Source: Nemopilema nomurai (Eukaryota; Cnidaria; Scyphozoa; Rhizostomeae; Rhizostomatidae). Taken from it: a DNA stretch of 64,000 nt. How positions within the stretch are numbered: position 1 is the stretch's first letter; each line of letters begins with the position of its first letter. Below are positions 36,713 through 47,889 of this stretch, one piece after another. Made by a program: the position numbers and the translations under genes. The stretch covers positions 732,185-796,184 of the forward strand of contig ML133408.1 in assembly GCA_003864495.1 (NCBI GenBank), written 5' to 3'. The notes beneath the pieces are model-generated. The model had not been told where the DNA came from. It made no database searches and was given only the letters and a program-made list of their open reading frames with translations.

Positions 36713-39238
36713 CTAAATTTCATCTTCCTTGCTGTCTTGAATCGTTTTCCTGTTTTTAAAGGTTAGGGCACGAGTGCAAAACGTGATCAAGTCCTGGAAA
36801 TTCGAATACTTGAGCATGCGTTCGTTTTGAATGGTTACGCGTGAAGCGAAGAATCGTAATGGCTCGCGATCCGGTTTACGCGCGAAATTGAAATGATAAA
36901 ATTACTAGAAACATGGCAAAACACCGCAAAACAAGATAAAAATGTGCATGATTGGCAACTAAACTTCCTCATCGTGTTTATCAACAAATCAAAACGATTT
37001 TTTTAAAACCAATCTTGACGACATTCATCACCACTTTAAACGGAGGACAGGCGGCGAAATTTTGGGGAAGAATTAGGGAAAAGAGAGTGCCGAAGAAAGT
37101 AAACATCTTAAACTGAAATTGTAATATATATAACGACCAAGTTGAAAAACGACAACTTCTAAAACTACATAATGGATATAACTGATGTCAATTCCCTATA
37201 TTTCTTACTATAGTGAACTTCACATTTCGCGGTAGGGAAAATTTAGTGGGAAGGGAAGGGAAGAAAATTGGCATTTAGGGCATATAACAAGTGGGAACAC
37301 AACGTCACAAAAATGGAGAATTTGACAGTAATTCATGGAAACGGAGAAAAGCTAGATCACTATAAAGCACTTTAAACGGTCATCAAGTAGAGCTGCATGT
37401 AAGCAAAGTGTTAAAACAAACGAAAGTCACCTTTTAGTTAGCAACGATGGTGATTTGATCAGCAAGGGAAACGAGCAACTTACCGCTGAAATCGAAATCC
37501 TTGTAAAATCGTTCTTTCTTGTTTCCTGCGGGCATATCTATGTAAGTACAGGGCTGTACTTGGGCTTTGTGTTAAGATTTCGTCTTCTTCACCCTTATTT
37601 TGGGCAAACTTTCAAACTTCAGCGCAGTGAGTTGAGTATGCCCATGTTTCTTTCCCGATTGAAAGCCGTAAAAGAAACTTAGAGCGGGGGTGCCGCATAA
37701 TAGCTTGATACCCCCTGAATATTGCATAAGGAGAAAATGATGTTTGATCGTTATGTGTCAGCATACTTCTTGCATAAAAATTACCAACAAGCATCTTAAA
37801 AAAAAATGGGAATTGTAAAATACCTTTTATAGTCTTAACATTACATAATGAATAGGATTATTTGCCTTTCAAGACTGAGGGGGTATCAATTTTTTCAACT
37901 TTTTTACAATTCAGAAAGCAAATTCTCCATTATCCGTTTGGCGTCCCTGAAGATCATGTTGAACAAAGAGTTTCGTTCAGAATCACGTGGATTTAGACTT
38001 TATTTTCAGTTTATACATAAACTCATCTGTTATATACTGGATGACAGGAAATAATATCCCCCTTTACTATCTAAAACTCTTTCAGTGGAAAAAGTACCTC
38101 TTACTATTTAAATTACCATATGTACTTAATGTAATGATGTCGGGAAGACTTTCTACAACACTGCAGCAAAGAAATCGAAGTTTTGGAAATAATTATGCTG
38201 TTTTATATGTTCATAAACTATTAATTAAGAAAGGTTCAGAGTTTGGCTTACTATCAGTTGCCGTGGGTATGAAATGCTACAGTGAGGGGTCCCCCTTCTA
38301 GAAACATCTCTGTTCAAAGTCACTGTAAGTTTCTAAATGAGATATTACTTTGGTTACCCCTTCTTTGCCTTCTATGGTTTAGCGTCTTGGTTCTCAGCTA
38401 TCCGCATTTCTAAAAGATGCGTAGATGGTTAGCTGTAGATGGTCGTTTCAGATTTTTGGGGGATCACGCAGAAAACCCATTGCTTCATTTCTTAAAATCA
38501 CATGTTATCCTCCCTTGGCGCTTTATATTTAACAGAGAGCATTTATCACTTACTATCTTTGTCACAAAGGTGAAAAATACCACCCTCCCTCACTGATCAC
38601 TGGCACATAATTTGTGTTCGGTGTGAAACGAAAGAGCTTCGAAAAGCATACAATATTGATACTATTCGATAAAAGCATTAAGATCTGTAACCAATCACTT
38701 TAAGATTTTCGTTTTAAATCTTGTAAAAATGGGTTCCAGCACCATTTTCAGAATCCTTTCCACAGATTGTATTTAACAGATCCAATTCCAAATTATTGCA
38801 TACTTTCTTACAATAAGTTCATTTAAACTTTAAACAATTTATTCACTTCCAGGTGGCAAAAACATTTTATTTTATTCCTGGAATCTTCCATGGGAATATG
38901 AATCACATATCATGTGAAAAGATCTAACCAAGACCTTGCGCTGTTGGACTTATTGGACAGAATCAGATGTGACTTTGAGGGTACCAACACAATCCACAGA
39001 CAAAACCTCCCCATTGCCAACAATGGCTTTAATAGACTTCATAAACTTTGCTTGAATTTTGCTTCTTCGTGGCTTCAAAATATTTGTCATATTCAGGAAA
39101 GAACAGGCAGAGAAAATTCATTTTTAAATCAATAGCTCTGTGATAAGAAAGTTTCCTTTGACTACAGAATGAATTCAGTTTAATTTAACAATGGCTACAA
39201 AATAACTTTGCAAATCAAAGTCTGTGCTGTAGTCCTGA
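36713..39238. other. Mi-2 5' region and intergenic space before SSR3
   Basis: About 2.5 kb. The Mi-2 start codon, 5' untranslated exon and promoter should lie in its left part (about 36713-37450), but no convincing ATG exon was found. The right part should hold the SSR3 3' untranslated region. Plus-strand open frames at 37455-38301 are AT-rich, show no family and no splice context, and are not called. Confidence 0.4.
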
Positions 39239-41298
39239 TTATGAACCAGTTGACAACAAAGCTACAAGCCCAGCAGCCATCCCAGTTGAAACAGTGAAAT
39301 TGACTGTTGGTCCAAAGGTCTTCAGCAAGTAGAAGGAGGCGAGGATCATCAAAAAGAGATACAGGACATTGTTGTAAAATATGGCAAAGGTGGTAGCCTC
39401 TGTGTCGGAGACGTTGTTCTTCTTCCAGAGGATTCTAGAAAAATGATAACAAAAAAATGTTTTTGAAAAATGTAGAGCATCATGTTGTAGCACAAGATTC
39501 CAATGTTTCATTTTCATACAGTGCTGCAGAATCATCTTGATTTCATTGCCATGGCTTGTTGCTTAAATATCTTATCATAGGATGCTGCTACATCAAAAGC
39601 AAGCAGGAATAAAAACATTACATTGTAATTTTTAAAAATTTCAAAAGACAGTGAATAAAAATTAGGTAGAATATGGACTAGTTATGAATTTAATGTATAA
39701 CTGCATCTGTTTCAATCATAAAAAGTCCTGTCTCAAGACGTGAATTGCAACTCACTGACAATTCATTTTTAGTAATTCTCATCAAAAGTTTGTAAGCTGT
39801 TACCAGATTAATTTTCATTTTCACAACCTACAATGGGGCTTCAATCAAGATGCCATAACTCATAAACAACTGCTATGAACATTTCAAACCAAGTGCTAGA
39901 AGCCTATTATTAAGATAAAAAAACCAAGTTTATACAATAAAATAAAGATACTTTGAAATAAAAATGAAGAAGATACCTGTCATCCTTTTCTTTCCTTGAA
40001 AGCTTCTTTGTTTCAGCCTTGGAATCAAGTTCATTGTTGACTTCCTTTGCAATTGCATTCTCCCTTTTTTGGGCTATTCTAAAATATCATAAAGAAATCT
40101 TAAAAAGTCTTGTCAAAAATGTTCTAAAAAGTCAAGAAAGTAATTGGAATATACTTTGGAGGGATCAAAACATGATATAAGCATGGAAAAAATATCAGCT
40201 TTCAAAAATAAAAATAGATGCAGAAAATCATATTGAATCCATTGTATATTAAAAATTTATATTGATGTTTAGAATAATAGACACTAATAAAAAACTTTTA
40301 GCAACAGGCAATCAAGACAGTTCATTCACACATGATATCACCAAAAATTGAAAATAATTCAAATATTGATTTTTCCATGAATTAAAGTGAAATGAAACTA
40401 ATGATTTAGTGGAATGATACTTTAATCAGTAAAGGAATGTCACATTTTAAGGCGAATGGACTTACTCTGTTTGCAACATAACAAACAGTCAGTATAAATG
40501 AATGCTTGTATATAAGCTAGCAATACAAGGAATAAACTTACTTGTGTTTCATCGTGAACTTTGTGTTCTTGTATGCAAATGATACTAAATATGTTGCTAA
40601 AAGTGTCCCAACAACAAACAGTGGAGCATAGGTGTATGGATCCATCAAGTGAATCTTCCAGAACAGCCCTTTAAAATATGTGAGAAATATTAAAATAGGG
40701 GTTTAAAGGCCTTAGATTTTAGAAAAGAGCCTTGCAATATAGACAATGGCTGAAACATTATCGGTTTTACAAACTTTGAAAGAAAATTGATTGAAATGAA
40801 AACAAATAAAATTTTCACAATACTGCTAGACACCATAAGATTTATAATGCTTTACACTACAATTTTAGTTTTGTAAAAAAGGGAAGGGGAGGAATTGTTT
40901 TGGTAAATTGCTGGCTAAGAGTTTCATTCACCCCACAACCAACGGTAATATTTTGCAAAACATCTTCAATTAACATTTGTTCCAGAAGTATAATGTGTTA
41001 TCAGTTAAAGGTTACTTATCAGTTGTTCACTTTTAGGTGCATCAAGTATTTTCCTAAACAACTGATTCGAATGTTTGTGATAAACAGGTTTCTAACGTGT
41101 CCTAAATACTTGGCCTAAATGTTTCTATCTTAACTTCTTGTTTAAAAGTTTATGGCTCAGTGGAGACTTACATAACGGCAAAATAGTGATCATCAAGGCA
41201 TTAAGGCAGAACAATGCCTGTGATTTCTTCGTTACAGTACGACTGAAATCTTGAAGAAGGATCTCCTCTTCTTGAGTGAGTTTCTTTCCACCAGCCAT
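39239..41298 (-). CDS. SSR3: translocon-associated protein subunit gamma (TRAP-gamma), 4 exons
   Basis: Membrane subunit of the TRAP complex that sits beside the Sec61 channel in the ER and helps translocation of some signal-peptide proteins. Exons: 41298-41172, 40668-40542, 40078-39977, 39434-39239, giving 183 residues plus stop (human 185). The N-terminus [14 protein letters not shown] matches the family's EEDLLLQDFSR block. Two hydrophobic segments come next ([15 protein letters not shown] and [20 protein letters not shown]), then a charged cytosolic loop ([33 protein letters not shown]), then two further membrane segments ending in [10 protein letters not shown]. All four exon junctions keep frame. 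Nothing unusual. Confidence 0.95.
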
Positions 41299-42548
41299 GT
41301 TGATTCTGAAGCCCAAGGGAAACAATGTAAAGTCGCGTGTCCTTTTCGTAAAATAACTAGTGTCCAAGCCCTTCGCCTCCGCAGCTCCAGAAATGGTGGC
41401 AACCCCTGCTCATCTGAGTGTCAAATGGTGGCATACCAATGAGGTCCTTACACACTGATCTCCCTTTAGTAGCACCCTTTGCGTTGCTTCGATAATGACC
41501 ATGCTGAGAAGCTCAGAAAGTTTACTCTTTTGAACCCTAGAAAATATTTTAATCAACATGCAGGGGATCCATGCATATCAATGCATTCCTAGATTACGTT
41601 AAAAGTGTAACATCCTAACAACTAGAAACTTTAAAAACATTTATGGCAGTGCAAACTGATTTAAGTGGGGCACAATTTTAATGGTTAATGAGCTTTGCGC
41701 GTAGCAGAGTTTTATTATCGACGATCTTCACTTCGCATACAATATAGAGATAATTTGCAAAGGAAAGCTTTGATTGCTTTACCGTATGAGGTAAACATGA
41801 TAAAGTTATCCACCAATTATATAAAATTATTCTTGTTCACCGAAAATGGGCTACAAAATGTTACAATTTCCCAATAGCAAGATGGTGCGGAAACGTGATT
41901 TAAGCATACTCAAGTTCATCATTACTCGACGCTTTTCAGTGTATGCAAACGTCGGGAAATGACCAAAAGCTGACAAAGAAAATATTCAGTTCTGGATGTA
42001 AAACACCGGAGGATTCTGAGAAAAGGGCATAGTTGGCTGTCTAACGACGAATTGCTATCCACTTCATATCTCAGTTTTGGAGACTCCAAGTTATAAAACG
42101 AATTGCAGCTCATTCAGTTACAAATGAGCAGATCAAGATCAAAGTTGTCAAGAACCAGTTTTTGTCGCAGAGTGGTTCCAATTTGAAACAGTTTATCACA
42201 AGAAATGGTGGATGCAAGGAATACAACATATTTGATGAGCAGGACATAGCTTGAAGAACTAGACTTAAATGTTTGGTTTTTTGTCATGTGCTTTTTTGTT
42301 CTGTGTTTTTATTAGTAACTCGCACAGTAGCTCACAAAGGTAGAGTCAGGAGCCAGAGAGGCTTGTTGCGACAACTTTGACGTATAACTTTTCAATACCG
42401 AAGGTCGTGCATCGCAACAAAAGACACAGATTTTCGTTCAAACAAAGCTTATACAATAACTTAGCTGTGGATATACCCGAAATAACTCAAATAGAGTATT
42501 GTCGAAAAAACTAGTTTATTCATGGACGAAATTTTGAATTCGTCAGGA
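41299..42548. other. intergenic between SSR3 start and caspase end
   Basis: About 1.25 kb, expected to hold the SSR3 promoter and the caspase 3' untranslated region. No exon, repeat family or RNA gene was recognised. Confidence 0.5.
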
Positions 42549-45500
42549 TCATTGGAAGTAGCAGCGCTTCGTGAGCCGACACTCTTGACTCGAAATCTGC
42601 TTATAGCCTGTATCGCAAGACCTGGATGCGACGTCGTTGTTGACTCTTATCAAAATATCCATCAAATGTTCCTGCTCGTAATGTCTCTTGATCCTGGATA
42701 CCAATGACTGAATGAACCAGGACCCTGTCATCTCGTCACGGTAAGAGTTATAGCCAAGAGGACAGGCATAGCAAACGAGAAAGTCGCTTTCGACGGGCAG
42801 ACACGTGTGTCCAGTCGATTCTTGTATCGGTTCAGCATCAGCTGCAATAGCCCCAAAGTCATCCTTAGAGCCACGGCAAGCTTGGAAGATGAAGATCTTC
42901 GGCTTGCCTCCTAGCGTAGGACATCTGTCGACCGTAAATGAACTCAATATTTCTGTAGCTGAAACTGTTTCGTCATCAACGCCAATGAAACCAGCCTTCT
43001 TGCCATGACCCAAATATATGAAGATGAAGCTGTCATTTCTTCCGAAGTCACGGCTACTTTGGCTTTCGACAATCTCTTTGATCCTAGAGGCAGTGCAGTT
43101 TTCATATTTCATAAACTTGAAGGCTAGATCTGTTTCGAAGAGACTCTGCAGCGCTTCTACGTCTTTTTGTGAGCCATTTCTCAATGGATCCGGATGATGC
43201 TCATAAATGAGATTATGAATAAGGACTACATGAGCATTCTTCATTTTGTGGGTGAATCCTTCCTCATCTGGTTCAGAGTTTTTCGGCTCCGAAGACACCT
43301 CACCTGCACAAAGACGAGCATTCGTTAGGTACACCCACTAAGGTATAATCAAATCTCTTAATAGATACAATCACATTGAAAGGGAGATTGGTAAACTAAC
43401 ATATATTACCAACTGTATTTTCTTACTTCATAATAAACTTAGTGTGCCAAGTCAGAAAATGCATAGACCCATAAAATCAACCATTTTAACTATAAGATGA
43501 AGGAACTGGGGAGTGGTGCATTGTTATTGCACATACAAAAATAGGTACACATCTAGTGAAAGTGCCTGGTCCACAACCAAAACAAGTAATCAACCATACA
43601 GGCCAGGGATGGAGACACCAACCCACACTCCACAGCAAGTTCCCATTCACAGGCCACAAAAGCATCCATATTCTGCCTACATGCCCCCTCATTTTAAAAA
43701 TGTATCCTACATGATTGCTTGTACTTACATATATTTCATTTGAGTTGTAAGAAAGTGCACACAGTTGTACTTTTATTCAAACTATCATAGGGGGTTGACA
43801 GTTGCTCCCCAGACCTTCCAAATATATGTTTTTCATCAGGACTTTGAAGTCATAAAGAACAGTCTAGTCTAATACAAGAATAAACATAGATAACTAATGG
43901 GCATGTAATTCGTGAGATATTTTGTATATAAATTTGTTCACATATAGAAAATGTTTTAAGATGATGTAAGGACAAGTGTCATATGTGATTTTTCCCTAAA
44001 TGCCCCCTATTGAAAATGTCATTGTTAAAGCCTTAACTTTTAAATCATTGACGTTGGTTTTCTGTCTGCTCCGTCGTTCTAACTGATGGAAACTCAAGAA
44101 GATTACCTCTCAAAGATCACAAAAATTTTCTCCAGCAATGAAAGAACAAATACCATAATTCAGGAAAACAGAACAAGACAAAATAAGCTTTACAAGGCAA
44201 ATAGAAAAAGACCAGAGCATGAATGGACTGTGTAAAGATTATAGCATTACTATGGTCAACAGAAAAATGAAGATAATGTTGTGAAAAAAACATAAATAAC
44301 ACAAGTTACAACTCTCACTTTGTGATTATGTGGATGAAAAAGAAATAATCCTTAAAAATTTGAATGTCATAGCCTATTGCCTAAAACTTTCAAAAACCTG
44401 TTTTTGAAATGATAAAATTGATTGGAAGTCAGGAAGGAGAAATTATGCTTGCAAGCTGAAATAACTCCTATTTACAATTAGTATAATATGCATGGAAGCA
44501 AGACAACATGGAAAGACCATGTGAATTGGTTGTTATGCAAGGAAAAAATCAGAATAAACAAGCAAAATATTTCAACAAGCAAAATTTTCACTGTATCTGA
44601 CTTTGTGTGTGTATTATGTTTTAGTTTTGAGACAAAGTATCTTCACAAACTCAAGATACTGGAATAAATCAAAATTGCACTTGCCATGCAAAGTAGGCAA
44701 CATGGGAGGTCAGATGCATTTAAACTAGTATGTTGGATGGAACATCAAAAGGAAGTAGCATCAGTGAATGCCTGGAGGGGATTGGCCTCTAAAGTTGATG
44801 GTTCTTTATTATATATAGATTTTCAGTATTTTTAAACTTACAAAAAAGGTTTTCTCCAAATAACAACCGGTAGCAGAGAAACAACATGCAGTTAAGTATT
44901 ACTATACTTCATGCCTTCTTAACAATACCATAAATTCATCATGCATCTTTCATAAATTTGTTGCCACTGGGTCCGTAATATCAATGTTATGTGAAGGAAA
45001 AGTATTCTCATACCATTATTTTGAGGTATTGGTTGACCTATGAAAGATCAAAGATATATCATCAAAATCCAGCTGAGAGATAAAGATAATAGTATATTAC
45101 TATATAATGAATAAACTGTGCAATTTTAAGCTCTAAATTACTATGCTAAAATGATCTATGTGAACCATATATCAAAATGAATTATATGTTATGCTAAACT
45201 ACAATAATATGTGGCTTGTCAAATTATTTCCGCTTTGGTGTAATGTGAAAATATTCCCAAATGCAAAACAATCGTAATAGTAATTTTCAAAATGCTGAAA
45301 CCAGAAAATCCTTTTAGATTTCCGAAACTATAAAGTTGTTATAATGTTAATGTGACTCTAAAGGAAAATGCTATCTGGGAAGTTATATGACATTCCATTT
45401 ATATAATTGCGAAAACTTTCCAGGTGGGAGTTGGTAATATCGTAGACACGATCATATTTACTTAGACTCGGAAAAAGGCGTCTTTACGATATGAAAAAGT

Positions 45501-45614
45501 CATGGCCTTACCGGATGAGTACAAGTTTATGTTGTTTTGCGCTCCCAAAACAACTTTACAATCAGGATCAATAGTTGTATTGAAAACGGCGTTAAAGCTG
45601 TCCTTCCCAGCCAT
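42549..45614 (-). CDS. caspase with short N-terminal RHIM-like segment, 2 exons
   Basis: Cysteine protease of the C14 family, 285 residues. Exon 1 is 45614-45512 (34 codons plus one base, donor CCG|GTAAGG) and joins exon 2, 43303-42549 (acceptor TTTGTGCAG|GT), in frame. Exon 2 alone encodes the whole catalytic domain. The large subunit has the catalytic histidine in YLGHGKKAGFIG (about residue 134; the usual LSHG or LTHG is LGHG) and the catalytic cysteine in IFIFQACRG (about residue 177). The linker GAIAADAEPIQESTGH follows, then the small subunit with DFLVCYACPLGYNSYRD and GSWFIQSL. The S1-pocket arginines in LRNGSQ and SYRD are conserved. No CARD or DED is present. Instead exon 1 contains CKVVLGAQNNINL, which fits the RHIM core. 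Effector-like by length; target and pathway are unknown. Confidence 0.9.
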
Positions 45615-45858
45615 TGCGAAAAATCCTTCTTCACTCTGCCACAACCTCAAACGGGGAATTTCCCACGAAATATGGAGGTTATGACGTAGGGATGATTAAC
45701 TATACCTCCCTGTTTCCCTGTCTACTTTGCGTAAAATTTGAAAACAAAATTCTGTTTTTTCTCCCTTAATCATCGCGAAGACTACATTGCCAAGGTAATA
45801 TTACCACTGTCTTATATACGCCTGACGATTCGGACGATTCGCTCTGACGATTCGTACC

Positions 45859-46330
45859 AAAACAACCGCACAGTTTACACTTTATAACTTTCGACAGACG
45901 CAAGCTACAAACTTTGTTTTAAGTTTCTTTAGAAGAATAGACGTAGGGTTAACTGTTTTTCATAGTCTACAAGATGGCATATATTTTTTTACCATCACGA
46001 CGGCGTTTGAAAACTAGCGAAATTTCGATTTTGGGCAAAACAGCCTTTCAGTTTACTCTTAATAACTTTCGCCACTATCAAGCTACGAATTTCATTTAAA
46101 GTTTATTTAGAAGATTAAGCGTATGTCTAACTGTTTTTCATAGTCTAGAAGATCGGAAAAATATTTTTGATATCGTGACGGCGTTTGAAAACTAGGGAAA
46201 TCGCGATTTTGGGCAAAACAGCCCTTCAGTTTACTCTTAATAACTTTTTTCAAAAATTTTTCTCAGCCTACAACCAGTGCTTATTTTGTTGGCCTTGAAT
46301 AGTTCTAGCTGTTTTTTATAGTCTCGAGAA
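45859..46330. repeat. 178-bp tandem repeat upstream of the caspase
   Basis: Two full units and a partial third. The landmarks AAAACA(A/G)CC...CAGTTTAC start at 45859, 46037 and 46215, exactly 178 bases apart. Each unit repeats the order: CTTTATAACTTTCG-like, AGTTT(C/A)TTTAGAAGA, AACTGTTTTTCATAGTCTA, ACGGCGTTTGAAAACTAG, GATTTTGGGCAAAACAGCC. The third decays after about 115 bases. No ORF crosses it. It begins about 245 bases upstream of the caspase ATG. Confidence 0.85.
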
Positions 46331-46847
46331 TAGGTTCACCGAGTTTCTGCATGGAACGACCCGACAAATGTTTGACTATTTTCGAAACCTTTAGAATCGG
46401 CCGCGAACCTTACTTCGGTTTAAAGCAAATAACGTCCGTGAAAAAGAACCCCTTCGAGTAATTTTTACTTTTTCCATTTGCTAAGACCCTACTACATTGG
46501 ATTTTCATCGTTTTCCGTGAATTTAATGCAATTCACATCAAGCTGTCTAGTTTTTGAAAGTAACGAAAAATTTCTGTAAAAGCAAAATTATACCTGAAAA
46601 TTTCCATCTTCTCTGTCGGTGTTGGTACCACAAACATTGAAATATACCAGACATTGTCTTGCAATTCCCAGCGCGATTAGCTAACTTTTATATTAGATAT
46701 CTAATGTCAACCTTGATATCCGAAAAAGATACTAAGGAAAAGCTCTCAGGCTGGTTCAATCATAGACAAGACATGCTTCGGAGACAGAATTGGGTTTGTT
46801 AGATATGTAAATAGTCTCAATTTTAAATTGTTTGAAATTCCTATACT

Positions 46848-47176
46848 TACCGTAAATCCTCGAATTGGCCCCCCCCCCTCGAACAAGCCCCCCCCTTGAA
46901 TAAGCCCCCCCTCGGATTGTTGATTTTTTACTCCAAAGGTTGCCTTTGGCATTTTAGTGAATTAACACAAAAATTTATATTTTTGTTAATAATTTAATCA
47001 AATGTTACTTTATACTTAGGTTATTTTTCATACTTTGAAAAGAAAGAAATTTCAAAAAATATCTATTTATGTGGCATGTTTGAAGAAATTTTATAAGCCC
47101 CCCCTCGAATAAGCCCCCATCCAAAAATATAAAAAATAAATAAGCCCCCGGGGGGCCAATTCGTGGATTTACGGTA
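46848..47176. mobile_element. TA-flanked C-rich MITE / foldback element
   Basis: The left end CCGTAAATCCTCGAATTGGC and right end GCCAATTCGTGGATTTACGG are inverted repeats of about 27 bases including the adjoining C/G runs. Both are flanked by TA (46848-46849 and 47175-47176). The interior, about 270 bp, carries extra copies of AAGCCCCCCCTCGAATAAGC. There is no ORF, so it is non-autonomous. TA target sites suggest Tc1/mariner mobilisation, which is inference. Confidence 0.85.
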
Positions 47177-47889
47177 TGTTATTTTCATGTTGTAATTCAT
47201 TGTCAAATAAAAACAATAATAATTAAAAACAGGTGCTTAGATGGTTTTAGAATGCTCCTTCGACGAGTTTTTCAAAGGAATACCTCTCCAGTTCCCAACA
47301 GATTGTATAAAATAAAGATATAAAGGCAAGAAAAAAAAGTTTAGAATATTAGGCAGCAGAGAGGGCAAAAAATAGGCGACCACAAGTTCAATCAAAAACA
47401 GAACCATGAACGTTAAGGTTCTGTCAGACACCGACAACAAAAAGCTTGATGCAGATTCAATGTCCGTGATAACAAAATCTACAAATCAATTCTATCCATG
47501 CTATAAGAGAAAGTTATTCTTCTCGCGTTAACATATTGGTGGCCTAGCGGAAGACAAACCTCCAGCGGAAGACAAACCTCCAGCGAAAAACCAATAAATG
47601 CCGCGGTCATCAAAGCTGGAAAGGAAAACCAGTATATCTTGAAAAATTATTCTCCTCGCGAGCGGTAATCGTGATGCCTGCGCAGTTCTAGGCTGGACGG
47701 TTCGAAGCTTCGCCCACATTACCAAACAATGACGTCATTGACCATAGCCTCCGCACAACACACAGCCAACTCCCTCTTAAAATAAGACCCACGTGAAACT
47801 GCCCGGGGGCTTGATCCACAAAACGATCACTGTCAGTGAATAGTTGCCTTTGCAAAGCGGGGCGAAATAATTGCCCCACAGTCATAGAC
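47177..47889. other. 3' flank of YEATS4
   Basis: Probably YEATS4 3' untranslated sequence plus spacer. It contains an 18-bp perfect direct duplication, AGCGGAAGACAAACCTCC, at 47546-47581. A minus-strand hydrophobic open frame (47237-47440) has no family resemblance or splice evidence and is not called. Confidence 0.5.

Noticed and set aside
37455..38301. Several plus-strand open frames of 60-104 codons
   Set aside because: AT-rich composition, no family resemblance and no coherent splice borders.
47237..47440. Minus-strand hydrophobic frame of 67 codons
   Set aside because: It lies downstream of the YEATS4 stop, with no acceptor in phase and no recognisable family; likely 3' flank.
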